Below, one piece after another: positions 27,972-37,366 of a stretch of 64,000 nt of DNA. How positions within the stretch are numbered: the first letter of the stretch is position 1; each line of letters starts with the position of its first letter. Made by a program: the position numbers and the translations under genes. This stretch comes from Leptospira noumeaensis. Lineage in GTDB: Bacteria > Spirochaetota > Leptospiria > Leptospirales > Leptospiraceae. The notes under the pieces were generated by a model. The model did not search any database, was not told where the DNA came from, and worked only from the letters and a program-made list of their open reading frames with translations. Location: positions 992,001 through 1,056,000 of the forward strand of contig NZ_RQFK01000026.1 of NCBI RefSeq assembly GCF_004770765.1. The letters run 5' to 3'.

Positions 27972-29378
27972 TTAGTTCGAATAAGAACGAACAGAAACAA
28001 ACAACGGTTTGTCGGCTTCGACAAGGAGTTTTTTCGGAGCCGCAGTGACTACTGATCCTGGAGATTCTACTTTAAAATCGTATTCTCCAGGAGCGAGAAG
28101 GATCCGTTTGACCTGGAAGTTGGCAGGAATGGTCCTCCAACAACGTAAGTCAGGAGCAATCGTCTGTGAAACAGCAAGTCCAGCAGCAGCACCGGCCGCC
28201 ACTCGAATCAAACTAGATACCAAATCATTGTTTTTATTTTTCCCACCGGATTCAATGGCACGGGCCAAAGCTTCCGATGCAATGACTGCGGCCACTACCT
28301 TAACTGCCAAAGAAGTTAAGTTTTTTGTAATGAGTGCTTTGTAGTTCTCATTGAAATTGTTCATGGCTGTTTCAGAATAATTATTCATAATGTCTGAATA
28401 ACCAACATCCACACCGTTGATGTAATACTTTTTAGGAAGGGAACCTTTTGGATCTCTTTCTTTGTAAACAGGAATAGGATTTTCTGCAACTGCTAACGCA
28501 GCAATGGCACCTTGAAGTGAAGCACCGGCTCCTTTGGCCATAAGTCCTTTTTCTACTGCACCACGAAGGACTGCCGCAAAGTATTCATCTTCGATGAGTT
28601 TTCCCCGAGACATTTTGATAGCAGATTTCCCTGCTTCATGGATGATGATGACCTCAGAAAGTTTTTGATTTTCTGGGGAAGTTCTTTGCATAGAACTATT
28701 GTAAGCCTGTAAACTAGAACGTCCAGCAGCGTATTTGTTTTGGTCGGAAGAATCCCCTTCTTTAGAAGCTAACAAATACCTATCGGCAATTAGGTTTTGG
28801 CTTTTTCCAATGAGTTGCTCCATGTTTTTGTATTGGACTCTAGCGTCATTGTAACGACCAAGACTTTCTGAAACATAAGCATCAATCAGACGAGCGGCAT
28901 TGTTTTGGCGATACTCCGCCGCTAAAAAACGCATTTCCTTTAGTTCGAAGTCGAGCCTTCTGAAATAAATTTTTGCATTGTTTGTATCACCTTGGAGTAG
29001 GTAATTGTTAGCAATGTAAAACTTGATCATCACCCTTTCGAAATCTTCCCCGGTGTAATTGGATTCGTTATCCGATAGAATAAACGATAATCCAGACCGT
29101 GTCATACTGACTTTGATATTGTCTGCGATGTCTTCTGCTTCTTTGAAAACTTTGTTAGAGGTAACATAATCCCCTTTGGTATGAAAAATCATACCAGCTT
29201 CCATCAAAAACAAAAGTTTGTCCTTGTTAGACGAACCTTCGTAAAGTTCTCTAATTTTTGGAATGGCAGAATCATAGTTTTGCCCGTAGTATGCCGATTC
29301 GGTTGCTTGGATGATTTTGTTGTAATCACTGGCACAACCGAGAATGAAAAGAGAAAGAAAGAGAATCGTTTTTTTCAT
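27972..29378 (-). CDS. COG3014-like lipoprotein with TPR-like helical region
   Basis: 468 residues from ATG at 29378. This start gives a lipoprotein signal (KKTILFLSLFILGC, Cys about 15); an upstream start at 29477 would bury it and overlap the next gene. The N-terminal half is helical and TPR-like (YYGQNYDSAIPKIRELYEG, GDYVTSNKVFKEAEDIAD, LLQGDTNNAKIYFRRLDFELK). The centre contains a glycine/alanine-rich segment (GAGASLQGAIAALAV) and a hydrophobic Ala-rich helix (SLAVKVVAAVIASEALARAI). The C-terminus is a small beta domain (LAPGEYDFKVESPG). It resembles COG3014 proteins. Gene order with the LpoB-like gene suggests a role in regulating peptidoglycan synthesis (inference). Confidence 0.6.
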   Translation of the reverse strand: MKKTILFLSLFILGCASDYNKIIQATESAYYGQNYDSAIPKIRELYEGSSNKDKLLFLMEAGMIFHTKGDYVTSNKVFKEAEDIADNIKVSMTRSGLSFILSDNESNYTGEDFERVMIKFYIANNYLLQGDTNNAKIYFRRLDFELKEMRFLAAEYRQNNAARLIDAYVSESLGRYNDARVQYKNMEQLIGKSQNLIADRYLLASKEGDSSDQNKYAAGRSSLQAYNSSMQRTSPENQKLSEVIIIHEAGKSAIKMSRGKLIEDEYFAAVLRGAVEKGLMAKGAGASLQGAIAALAVAENPIPVYKERDPKGSLPKKYYINGVDVGYSDIMNNYSETAMNNFNENYKALITKNLTSLAVKVVAAVIASEALARAIESGGKNKNNDLVSSLIRVAAGAAAGLAVSQTIAPDLRCWRTIPANFQVKRILLAPGEYDFKVESPGSVVTAAPKKLLVEADKPLFVSVRSYSN

Positions 29379-29394
29379 GGAGTGACGGAGAGGT

Positions 29395-29973
29395 TTACCA
29401 ACTAACCCCTTTATTTCCTCGAACGGCGAGTTTACGATAAGAAACTTTTTCAGACCAAACAGCAATTGTAGTCTCAACTTCTACAAGTTCAATATTGATG
29501 GACTGTTCTACGATTTTTTCTCCATTAGAAGTAAACATGTTTTCATTGATTTCACATCGAACAAAGAAGTTTGGAGATTTTAATTTTCCGATAGAAAGTC
29601 TATTGGAAGTGAGTCCTGATAAACTGAACTGAATTTCATTGAGTGATTGTTCTCTTGTTTTTGTACGAACGGTATAAATTTTTCCTTTGATGAGTTTAGA
29701 AACAAAAGCATTGTCAAAAAGCTCTGTTTGGATTTGTTCGGAAGTATCGTTACGAGTAGGGAAGTGAGCAACGAAAACACCTTCTTCATGTGGGTTTTCT
29801 TTAAAATACTCACCAATTTGGCCCGCAAGTTTGTCGGCAGCTTTCACCAATTCCTGGCTTGTGAGCCCACCTGAGTCAGAGATATAATCATCAGCGTTGT
29901 CGAGTCGTTTGGGACTGCTACTGCATTGGAATAAGAATCCTACTAAGAGAAACGAGAAAAGAATTTGTTTCAT
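29395..29973 (-). CDS. LpoB-like lipoprotein (penicillin-binding protein activator type)
   Basis: 192 residues from ATG at 29973. The signal ends in a lipobox (FLLVGFLFQC, Cys about 17). The body matches the LpoB/YcfM pattern: SQELVKAADKLAGQIGEYF near the start, then VFVAHFPTRNDTSEQIQTELFDNAF, a CsgG-like fold in E. coli LpoB that activates PBP1b. In this group the region 'N.T.e.idt..l.d.i...L' is conserved. A longer start at 30018 would precede the signal and is unlikely. It lies 16 bases upstream of the COG3014-like gene, in the same direction. PBP partner is not in the window. Confidence 0.7.
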   Translation of the reverse strand: MKQILFSFLLVGFLFQCSSSPKRLDNADDYISDSGGLTSQELVKAADKLAGQIGEYFKENPHEEGVFVAHFPTRNDTSEQIQTELFDNAFVSKLIKGKIYTVRTKTREQSLNEIQFSLSGLTSNRLSIGKLKSPNFFVRCEINENMFTSNGEKIVEQSINIELVEVETTIAVWSEKVSYRKLAVRGNKGVSW

Positions 29974-30008
29974 AACCCCACTTATATGGGGGATACAACT
30001 GGGTCTTG

Positions 30009-30767
30009 TCAATTCCAAAAATCAGCTTTCAGTTCTTCCTGTTTTGCACTGCGATAGGAAGTTCTTTCTTCTTCGGACATTTCTAATAATTCCCTAGCAT
30101 AGATCAGGTCTACCACTTTGCGGAAAAACATAGGGCTTTCCCAGGACCTAATTTCCCATTTTTCTTTTTGGTAGAGTTCCGCTTTTTTCTTTAGAAAAAT
30201 TCTCTTTCGTTCTCTCGAATAACTGTAGGGATTTTTCTGAATGTAATCTTCTAAGAAGGAGAGTAGCCAAACAGGTGGAGTTGTGGGATGTTTTGGGAAC
30301 AGGTGATCGCGGAGTACAACGGGGAAAATTTCTTCTGATAAACGATTCACGGCTGTTAGTTTTTCATAAGAGGAAAGATCGTCTCTACTTTCTACTTCCT
30401 TAGTTTTTTCCTTCCAATTCATAAAGGCAATATAAATGGCATAAAGGACATGGCCCCTTTCATCTGGATAGGTTTCGAGTAAAAATTCGTAAGTTTTGTC
30501 CCGATCCCCTTCCCAAAGGTAGGATTCCTTTCCGCGAAGGGTTTCTAAAAAATCACGTAAATCGGAAGGGTATCCCGGCCCTTGTAGAACCTCTGGGCGA
30601 TTTTGTAACCTCTGCCAATAGACCTCGGAGCGGGAATCATACGAAGATTCTTTAGGATCCGGGTTCGTTTTTTTCTGAAAAAGGAAATAGACAAGACCAC
30701 CCAAAAGGAGGGAAAGTAGAATCAGTATGAAAAGGAAGGTAGTAATTTTCTTTTTATTAGCAGGCAT
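30009..30767 (-). CDS. Single-pass membrane protein of unknown function
   Basis: 252 residues. One membrane segment at about 9-29 (TTFLFILILLSLLLGGLVYFL) after a short basic tail. The rest is predicted periplasmic, rich in charged and aromatic residues and mostly helical (YLWEGDRDKTYEFLLETYPDERGHVLYAIYIAFMNWKEK). It ends in QEELKADFWN. No family recognised. It precedes the LpoB-like gene by 35 bases in the same direction. Its first 41 bases overlap, head to head, the start of the lipoprotein gene on the plus strand; no ribosome site is seen before its ATG, so a different start is possible, though any later start would cut the membrane segment. Confidence 0.6.
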   Translation of the reverse strand: MPANKKKITTFLFILILLSLLLGGLVYFLFQKKTNPDPKESSYDSRSEVYWQRLQNRPEVLQGPGYPSDLRDFLETLRGKESYLWEGDRDKTYEFLLETYPDERGHVLYAIYIAFMNWKEKTKEVESRDDLSSYEKLTAVNRLSEEIFPVVLRDHLFPKHPTTPPVWLLSFLEDYIQKNPYSYSRERKRIFLKKKAELYQKEKWEIRSWESPMFFRKVVDLIYARELLEMSEEERTSYRSAKQEELKADFWN

Positions 30768-31239
30768 TGTCTTTACGGCGAATGGTTGTAAAAAAGAATC
30801 AGATGAGAATTCTGAAGCAGAATTACTTAGTTCGATTCTATCGCAAGAAAGCGCGGTCCAAGCCGCCTGTCAAAGATTTATTCTATCGGAATCAAGCTGT
30901 GTGGCCACCACCGATTCCAGTGCGACTGTTTGTACGGGACTGATTACGAAGTTAAAAGGAGAAATCCTTCCCCAAGAACTGAATACGGATGCCGTAACCA
31001 TTTTATACTTTGATTGTTTTACAAAAACAAATTATGCTTATAACATTGCCAAGGCTTGTAACCAAAATTCTTTTAATTCAAACTCCGATTACAGAAGAGT
31101 CCAAAGGACAGGAACCTCTCAAGCAGAAATATCTTGGCGCGAAGCATTCAACAAATGTGGATCTTTGGAAAATGAAGTTCCACCATCTGATTCGGGAATT
31201 TCGGAAACAGGTACCATCCTTCGTTCCGATCCGTTTTAA
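30727..31239 (+). CDS. Cysteine-containing lipoprotein of unknown function
   Basis: 170 residues with a lipoprotein signal (KVVIFFLLAGIVFTANGC, Cys about 21). The mature part has six more Cys (QAAC, SSC, TVCTG, YFDC, AKAC, NKC), which suggests disulphides in an exported protein. No family recognised. AAGGAGG lies 14 bases before the ATG, which is far but usable. It precedes nadA by 21 bases, though nadA has its own ribosome site. Its start overlaps the divergent membrane-protein gene by 41 bases. Confidence 0.65.
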   Translation: MKRKVVIFFLLAGIVFTANGCKKESDENSEAELLSSILSQESAVQAACQRFILSESSCVATTDSSATVCTGLITKLKGEILPQELNTDAVTILYFDCFTKTNYAYNIAKACNQNSFNSNSDYRRVQRTGTSQAEISWREAFNKCGSLENEVPPSDSGISETGTILRSDPF

Positions 31240-31260
31240 TATTCACTAAAGGAGTGTTAT

Positions 31261-32247
31261 ATGTCATTAGTTACTAAAGACCAGTTGGTTCAAAAGTTAA
31301 ATCCTATTTATCTTCCGCATGAAATTGAAGAAAGGATCATTCCTTTAGCGGAAGAAATTAACCGCCTCAAAAAAGAAAAAAACGCAGTCATTCTTGGTCA
31401 TAATTATATGACACCCGATGTATTTTGGGGTGTGTCTGATATTATTGGAGATTCATTGTATCTTTCCAAAATGGCAAAGGAAACCAAAGCCGATATGATC
31501 CTTTTTAATGGGGTTCATTTTATGGCTGAAACTGCCAAAATTTTATCTCCTGAAAAAAGAGTGTTAATTGCAGATATGAAAGCTGGTTGTTCTTTGGCTG
31601 AAGCCATCACAAGAGACGATGTCAAAGCACTCAAAAAAAAATACCCAGGTGTTCCCGTAGTTACGTATGTCAACTGTTCGGCGGAAGTAAAAGCAGAAAC
31701 TGATGTATGTTGTACTTCTGCCAATGCTTTACAAATTGTAAACGCTGTGGAAGGGGATACTGTAATTTTTTTACCGGATGAATATTTGGCAGGGAATGTT
31801 CGTAATCATACAACAAAAACCATCATTTCTCATCCCGGTCGTTGTATGGTTCATGAAATGTACACACCTGAGGACATTAAGTCCGCAAAACGTTTGTTTT
31901 CTGGCGATTTGACTGTCATCACACATCCAGAATGCCACGAAGATGTTGTGAAAGAAGCTGATTTTTCTGGTTCTACTTCACAAATGGTGGATTTCATTCG
32001 CCAAAGTAAAACAAACAAAATTATGTTAGTGACAGAGTGTTCGATGGGAGACAACCTGCGAGCCGAGTTCCCGGAAAAAGAATTTGTCTCCACTTGTCAA
32101 ACCTGTCCGCATATGAAAAAAATTACTTTGGAAAAAGTAAGAGACGCACTTCTCAAAGAACAATATGAAATCTTTTTGGATGAAGAAGTGATTCGTCTCG
32201 CACAAAAGTCTGTGAATCGAATGTTAGAATTGAGTTATAAAAAGTAG
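31261..32247 (+). CDS. nadA: Quinolinate synthase
   Basis: 4Fe-4S enzyme that condenses iminoaspartate with dihydroxyacetone phosphate in NAD synthesis. Motifs: [47 protein letters not shown]-type [60 protein letters not shown] and [15 protein letters not shown]. Cluster Cys residues are present in these three regions. 328 residues fits the family. AAGGAG precedes the ATG. nadB and nadC are not in the window. Confidence 0.97.
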   Translation: MSLVTKDQLVQKLNPIYLPHEIEERIIPLAEEINRLKKEKNAVILGHNYMTPDVFWGVSDIIGDSLYLSKMAKETKADMILFNGVHFMAETAKILSPEKRVLIADMKAGCSLAEAITRDDVKALKKKYPGVPVVTYVNCSAEVKAETDVCCTSANALQIVNAVEGDTVIFLPDEYLAGNVRNHTTKTIISHPGRCMVHEMYTPEDIKSAKRLFSGDLTVITHPECHEDVVKEADFSGSTSQMVDFIRQSKTNKIMLVTECSMGDNLRAEFPEKEFVSTCQTCPHMKKITLEKVRDALLKEQYEIFLDEEVIRLAQKSVNRMLELSYKK

Positions 32248-32252
32248 GAACT

Positions 32253-32747
32253 ATGTTTAGAGTTGGAAACGGAATCGATTTTCATAAATTAATCCATGAA
32301 CCTTTTCGGCCGCTCATACTTGCCGGTGTAGAGATAAAATCAGAATTTGCCTTTCTTGGCCATAGCGATGCTGATATCGTCTTACATGCAGTGGCAGATG
32401 CCATTCTTGGAGCTTTGGCTCTCGGTGACATTGGGGTTCATTTTCCAGATACAGATCCTCAGTATAAAAATATGAAGTCCACTCGTATCATTGATAAATG
32501 TTTAGAACTCATCGCAGAAAAAAAGTTCAAACTTGTGAATGTTGATTGTACTTATGTGGGGGATCATCCTAAAATCAATCCGATTCGTGCAGAACTGAAC
32601 GAATCTTTGGCAAAAATCACCAAATTACCGTTAGACTGTGTTTCGATTAAGGCAACTACTTCGGAGGGGATGGGTTCTCTCGGTCGTAGTGAAGGTGCCA
32701 TGGTGATGGCCACCGTTTTACTCGAAAGTACTAAGGCAAAATCTTAG
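32253..32747 (+). CDS. ispF: 2-C-methyl-D-erythritol 2,4-cyclodiphosphate synthase
   Basis: Fifth step of the non-mevalonate isoprenoid pathway. Zinc ligands D9 and H11 (GNGIDFHKL) and H45 ([15 protein letters not shown]) are present, as are [14 protein letters not shown] and the CMP-binding [14 protein letters not shown]. 164 residues is normal. AGGA sits just before the ATG, six bases after nadA. The stop overlaps the end of the convergent membrane gene by four bases. ispD is not fused or adjacent. Confidence 0.97.
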   Translation: MFRVGNGIDFHKLIHEPFRPLILAGVEIKSEFAFLGHSDADIVLHAVADAILGALALGDIGVHFPDTDPQYKNMKSTRIIDKCLELIAEKKFKLVNVDCTYVGDHPKINPIRAELNESLAKITKLPLDCVSIKATTSEGMGSLGRSEGAMVMATVLLESTKAKS

Positions 32748-33196
32748 AAGAGTTTTTGTTTTCCGTCCGCGATATGGTTTAAGTCCGCATCGCTAAAAAA
32801 TAAAAATAAAAGTTTGGAAAGGGTATTGGGATTTGTTTCTGCTTCCCAAGTTCCATGAATACGAACACCGTTCTGGATGGTTTCTAGGCGGTAAGACTCT
32901 TTTAGAATTCGGTAATGTTTGAATCCTTCTGTTGCAATTTGAAATTCCGGTGATTGTGCGTTTGCTAAAGTAGTAGTGCTTTTTACTGTTTCTCCCATCA
33001 CTTTAGATTCCCAGGTTTCACCCACCACAGGGGAACGAAAGGATTTGGGTTGGAAGGATTCGTAAAGAATCTTTTGCACTTGGTCTGGTTTGTTTGTCAC
33101 ATCCCAAGTTCGTTCCACCTTAGTTTCACTTTGACGGAAGATAACTACCGCAAAAACCAAAACAAAAACACCAAATACACGTAGATACCAAATCAT
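32744..33196 (-). CDS. Membrane-anchored SRPBCC-like protein
   Basis: 150 residues from ATG at 33196, which has GGAG a few bases upstream and begins with the membrane segment [21 protein letters not shown] longer frame to 33376 exists but would overlap the SpoIIE gene and lacks a reason. The soluble part reads [36 protein letters not shown] and [19 protein letters not shown], which fits a START/SRPBCC (polyketide-cyclase-like) fold by pattern only. Function unknown. Confidence 0.6.
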   Translation of the reverse strand: MIWYLRVFGVFVLVFAVVIFRQSETKVERTWDVTNKPDQVQKILYESFQPKSFRSPVVGETWESKVMGETVKSTTTLANAQSPEFQIATEGFKHYRILKESYRLETIQNGVRIHGTWEAETNPNTLSKLLFLFFSDADLNHIADGKQKLF

Positions 33197-33327
33197 ATCT
33201 CCATTGAAAAATCTATTGCCTAGGGATCGATTGAAATTTATTTTTCTCCTACCGAAGGGAAACCTAGGTGAGGGAATAACCACTGCAATCAGGAAGAGAA
33301 ATATCATCAAAACGTGTCTCAGGACTA

Positions 33328-35313
33328 GTGCAAGTGTACCTACGCGAAAATCATCTTTCGCGCCACAACAATCCATTTCCTGAAATTTTAGATGATACCG
33401 TTTACGTTCGGATCCTGAAAGATCCTAATTATTGGATCTCACAAGACTTAGAAGATAAAATCATTCAAATCATCGCCCAATCTTTGGACATTTCAGGAAT
33501 TTTATACCACCTGGGAACAGAAAGCCTCATCACCAATGCGTATGATTTATTACCACTTGATGATTCAAGAATTGATTTAGAGGAAATGATCCAAAGGTTG
33601 CCCATTTTGATTGGTCGACTAACACGTGCAGTGTATTTAAACGTAAAACCTGTTGCGGATCATAAAGTTTTATTTATCTTCAAGTATTTACCGGAATACC
33701 AAGAGAAATGGTATGATGCTGTTTTTTTTCAAGGAATGTTAAACGGTTTAGCAGTTCTTTTCGAACTTAAAACGTTTACGATCCGAATGACAAAAACTCG
33801 ACTTTTTGGAATCCACGTTTCACATAAAGAGTTAGGTGAAGACATTCAGTTTGGGGCCGATTCCAATGAATATGAATTGGAGTGGTTGGAAGACAAAATG
33901 TTTTTGTCTAGGTCTCGTTTGACTAAAGACGATGTATCAAACCGCCATCGGGTTATGGTGACTTCACGTTCGGATTCTCATTTAGAAGAAATTTCCATTG
34001 TCGATGTCAAGGATGTGGTAAGAAAGTCAAGAGAACTTGCCATTGAAAATAGGGATTTAGAAGCGGCAGTCGAAGTATTAAAATCTTTCAAACAAGAGTT
34101 AGAGAAAAAACAACTTTCCATGGCAAAAGACTTACGTCTGGCAAAAAACATTCAAAAAGGATTAATTCCAGAAATTATCCCTGATTGGAATGGAATTCAG
34201 TTTTGGACTGGGTTTACGCCGATGCAAGAAGTCAGTGGCGATTATTATGATTATTTTCCGTATAATATGGATAAGTTGGGAGTTGCTGTTTGTGACGTGT
34301 CTGGTCACGGGGTTCCTGCTGCCTTTATTACTGCACTTTCTAAGTTATTATTTTCAAATTATAAAAAACCAAAACCATCAGAAACATTCAAACTGATTAA
34401 CCGAGAGTTGTTGGATTTAGTCAAACAACAAGGTTACACAACTTGTGTTTATGTTTTGATTCATGATGATTACAAAGTTTTGTATTCCGTTGCTGGACAT
34501 CCAAGACCAATATTATTTCGCGCCAAAACAAACAAGGCAGAAATTTGTGAAGGAGATGGAACCTTTCTTGGAATGTTTCCGGATGCTGGTGAAACCTTTA
34601 TGGATTTCCAAATCCAATTGGAACCAGGAGATAAATTATTTTTATACACAGATGGTCTGACAGAAGCAGAAAATGATAAAGGAGATGCTTTTGGAGAAAC
34701 CAAACTCATTGAAATTATAGAATCTTGTAAAGAAAAATCAATCCAAGAAACAGTAGAGAACATTCTTAGCATCCACAAAGAATTTACCATGGGAACAGAT
34801 CCGATGGACGATATTACGCTTCTTGGCCTTCAGTTATCTCCTCGGTTACCCGAATTCAAAACGATTAAATCAAAAGGTGATGCAGCCTATCAAAATAAAC
34901 AATTTTCAGAAGCAGTTACTTTTTATGAAAAAGCGCATCAAATTTTGCCACGTGATTTAGACACACAACTTTTGTATGGAAAGGCTTTGGCTTATAGTCG
35001 AAGTTTTGAAAAGGCCATACAATTGTTAGAATCTTATAATAAATTCAAAACCAACCATTTTAAATCACATTCTGTTTTAGGTTATTGTTATTACCAAATG
35101 GAAATGTTTGAAAAAGCGGAACTCGAATGGAAAAAAGCACACTCCATAAGCGATGCAAATTTATCTAATTTATGTAACTTGGCTCAAGTTTATGCAAAGT
35201 TAAATGAAAAGAAAAAAATGAAAGATGTCATTCAAAAGATAAAATCAATTGAAAAGTCGTATCTCCACATCCTTCCACTTGAAAAAAAGTGGGAATCTTT
35301 GCCCGATGAATAA
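33328..35313 (+). CDS. SpoIIE-type PP2C phosphatase with C-terminal TPR
   Basis: 661 residues, cytoplasmic. The N-terminal 230 residues are an unrecognised domain (ISGILYHLGTESLITNAYDLLPLDD), followed by a coiled coil (about 235-275). The SpoIIE/PP2C domain (about 275-505) has MQEVSGDYYDYF, VCDVSGHGVPAAF, FLYTDGLTEAENDKGD and DPMDDITLLG, with the metal-binding Asp residues. TPR units follow (AYQNKQFSEAVTFYEKAHQI, LLYGKALAYSRSFEKAIQLL, HSVLGYCYYQMEMFEKAELEWKKAH). The start is GTG at 33328 with AGGA upstream. It probably dephosphorylates an anti-sigma-factor-antagonist-like target. Its end overlaps the AttH-like gene by eight bases. Confidence 0.88.
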   Translation: MQVYLRENHLSRHNNPFPEILDDTVYVRILKDPNYWISQDLEDKIIQIIAQSLDISGILYHLGTESLITNAYDLLPLDDSRIDLEEMIQRLPILIGRLTRAVYLNVKPVADHKVLFIFKYLPEYQEKWYDAVFFQGMLNGLAVLFELKTFTIRMTKTRLFGIHVSHKELGEDIQFGADSNEYELEWLEDKMFLSRSRLTKDDVSNRHRVMVTSRSDSHLEEISIVDVKDVVRKSRELAIENRDLEAAVEVLKSFKQELEKKQLSMAKDLRLAKNIQKGLIPEIIPDWNGIQFWTGFTPMQEVSGDYYDYFPYNMDKLGVAVCDVSGHGVPAAFITALSKLLFSNYKKPKPSETFKLINRELLDLVKQQGYTTCVYVLIHDDYKVLYSVAGHPRPILFRAKTNKAEICEGDGTFLGMFPDAGETFMDFQIQLEPGDKLFLYTDGLTEAENDKGDAFGETKLIEIIESCKEKSIQETVENILSIHKEFTMGTDPMDDITLLGLQLSPRLPEFKTIKSKGDAAYQNKQFSEAVTFYEKAHQILPRDLDTQLLYGKALAYSRSFEKAIQLLESYNKFKTNHFKSHSVLGYCYYQMEMFEKAELEWKKAHSISDANLSNLCNLAQVYAKLNEKKKMKDVIQKIKSIEKSYLHILPLEKKWESLPDE

Positions 35314-36352
35314 AATTAAAATCTTAGTTTTATCACTCTGTTTTTTTCATTTTAGTTTTCCTAAAGACCATAGTTTTCATTCTGATTATGGGTTGGAGTG
35401 GTGTTATTTTGTTGGATTTGTGGAATCAACTTCTGGAAATTCGTATGGTTATGAACTTTCTTTTTTCCGATTGAAATTTTCAGACGCGGAAGAATGGAAT
35501 GCCGAACTTTTCCCTGTGCATTTTGCGATTTCTGATTTTTCTTCGAAAAAACATCATACATCTCAGACCATTAAACGAACCATAGGTGATCTTGCCGGTT
35601 ATACGGACAAAACCATTTATAGTGGTGGATATCATTTAAAAATCATTTCAAAAGATAGGTTTCATATTTCTGCCGAATCAAAGTCAAAAGATTTAAGTTT
35701 GGACTTAGAATTAATTGGAAATGGAAAAATTCTTGTCCATGGCAAAGAGGGATTATCCATCAAATCGAACCGAAATCCAAATATATTTTCGTATTACTAC
35801 AGTTATCCGAGATTAAAAACTTTGGGAACACTCTCGGTCAATGGAAAAAAAGAAACCATTGTTTCTGGAAGTTCTTGGATGGACCACGAATGGAGCGAAA
35901 AAAATGCAAAATCCATTCCGAGCCTTGCCACGGGAAATACCAGTTGGGATTGGATTTGTTTATCCGATGATTTCGGCGGAGATTATGTTTTTTTCCGGTT
36001 TCGCGAATCGGAAACAGATCCTCCTGAAATATTTGGAACTTATCGCAATTCAGAAGGAAAAGTCACTTCCTGGACGGAACCAGGTCAGATCCAAATGGAG
36101 GCCATTGGAACCCAATGGAAAAGTTCCAAAACAAAAATTGAATACCCTTTACACTGGAAAATTCAATATCCCGGTGGCGAATGGATGGTTTCTCCCATTT
36201 TCAATGAACAAGAGTTTGATGGAACTAAATCTACTAGAACCATTTATTGGGAAGGTGGGGTGAGTGCAATGGATTCAATTCAAAAAAAGTCTGCCAAAGG
36301 ATATTTAGAATTGAAAGGTTATAAAAAACCGAAAGAGTGGTGGGAGTTCTAA
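35306..36352 (+). CDS. AttH/CrtC-like lipocalin-type exported protein
   Basis: 348 residues from ATG at 35306, which overlaps the phosphatase stop and starts with a signal peptide (KILVLSLCFFHFSFPKD). The body matches the AttH/hydroxyneurosporene synthase (carotenoid 1,2-hydratase) family: EWCYFVGFVES, YYYSYPRLKTLGTLSVNG, GSSWMDHEWS, WDWICLSDDFGGDYVFFRFRESE. These are double-lipocalin proteins that bind hydrophobic ligands; many are not carotenoid enzymes. It is directly followed (three bases) by an Opp/Yej-type ABC transporter, so it may handle the lipid-like substrate of that transporter (inference). Confidence 0.75.
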   Translation: MNKIKILVLSLCFFHFSFPKDHSFHSDYGLEWCYFVGFVESTSGNSYGYELSFFRLKFSDAEEWNAELFPVHFAISDFSSKKHHTSQTIKRTIGDLAGYTDKTIYSGGYHLKIISKDRFHISAESKSKDLSLDLELIGNGKILVHGKEGLSIKSNRNPNIFSYYYSYPRLKTLGTLSVNGKKETIVSGSSWMDHEWSEKNAKSIPSLATGNTSWDWICLSDDFGGDYVFFRFRESETDPPEIFGTYRNSEGKVTSWTEPGQIQMEAIGTQWKSSKTKIEYPLHWKIQYPGGEWMVSPIFNEQEFDGTKSTRTIYWEGGVSAMDSIQKKSAKGYLELKGYKKPKEWWEF

Positions 36353-36355
36353 GAC

Positions 36356-37366
36356 ATGTGGAAATATTTTTTAAAACGGTTTTTGCTCATCTTTCCTACC
36401 CTACTTGGAATCACTTTCCTTGTTTTTTTAATTTCCCATTTTGCTCCTGGGGGTCCACTCAATAGCGAAATTGCAAAATTAAAAGGTTCTGGGAATTTGG
36501 CTGGAGCTTCCACCAAACAAATTTCAAAGGAAGAAATTGAACTCATCAAACAAAGACTTCATTTGGACAAACCAGCACCTGTGGCCTATCTATTTTGGTT
36601 GAAACAAATTGTTCAATTTGATTTAGGTGAATCCCGTTTGCATTCCAGAAAAGTTTCTGATCTCATTGTAGAAAAACTTCCTGTTTCCCTTTTTTTTGGG
36701 CTTTCAGGATTCTTTTTAACTTATCTGATTTGTATTCCTTTGGGAATCCAAAAGGCCTTAAAAGAAGGCAGTCGGTTTGATTTCGTTTCTAGTTTCATCA
36801 TCTTTTTTACTTATTCCCTTCCTGTTTTCGCCTTTGCCATGTTACTTTTGTATTTGTTTGCTTCGGGTGAAGTGTTTTCCTTTTTTCCCTTGGGGCACGA
36901 AGTATCAGATTTTTATGAAGACTTAAGTTTTTGGGGAAAAGTAAACGATAGACTTGCTCATATGTTTTTACCTGTGATCTGTTATGTGGTCGGAAGTTTT
37001 GCTGTCCTTACCTTACTCATGAAAAATAGCCTACTCGATCAAATTGCAAAGGAATATGTTCGCACTGCTGTTTCCAAAGGACTTAGTTTTTCTGATTCCA
37101 TCTTTCGCCATGCTTTCCGCAATTCTCTCATTCCCATTGCCACAGGATTTGGAAGTAACTTAACATTGATATTCTCTGGATCTTTGTTCATTGAACTTGT
37201 TTTTAATATTGATGGAATGGGACTTCTTAGTTTTGAAGCCGTAAGAGAAAGAGATACAGATTTAATGATGGGTTTACTCCTTGCTCAGAGTTTTTTAGGA
37301 CTCATTGGAAAAATTGTCTCTGATTTTTGTTATATACTCATTGACCCGAGGATTGATTTCGAATGA
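36356..37366 (+). CDS. ABC transporter permease, OppB/YejB-like
   Basis: 336 residues with six membrane segments. The N-terminus [31 protein letters not shown] is the OppB signature, and [24 protein letters not shown] the following periplasmic domain, closest in style to YejB. The EAA coupling loop reads [28 protein letters not shown]. First of four overlapping transport genes. Confidence 0.9.
   Translation: MWKYFLKRFLLIFPTLLGITFLVFLISHFAPGGPLNSEIAKLKGSGNLAGASTKQISKEEIELIKQRLHLDKPAPVAYLFWLKQIVQFDLGESRLHSRKVSDLIVEKLPVSLFFGLSGFFLTYLICIPLGIQKALKEGSRFDFVSSFIIFFTYSLPVFAFAMLLLYLFASGEVFSFFPLGHEVSDFYEDLSFWGKVNDRLAHMFLPVICYVVGSFAVLTLLMKNSLLDQIAKEYVRTAVSKGLSFSDSIFRHAFRNSLIPIATGFGSNLTLIFSGSLFIELVFNIDGMGLLSFEAVRERDTDLMMGLLLAQSFLGLIGKIVSDFCYILIDPRIDFE

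Noticed and set aside
27975..27992. GTTCG...CGAAC hairpin at the ftsZ end
   Set aside because: It has only five base pairs with an eight-base loop and no T tract, and lies inside the end of the convergent gene.
33197..33376. Longer N-terminus for the SRPBCC-like protein
   Set aside because: It would overlap the divergent SpoIIE gene and add a second unrelated hydrophobic segment. ATG at 33196 has a ribosome site and begins with the membrane helix.
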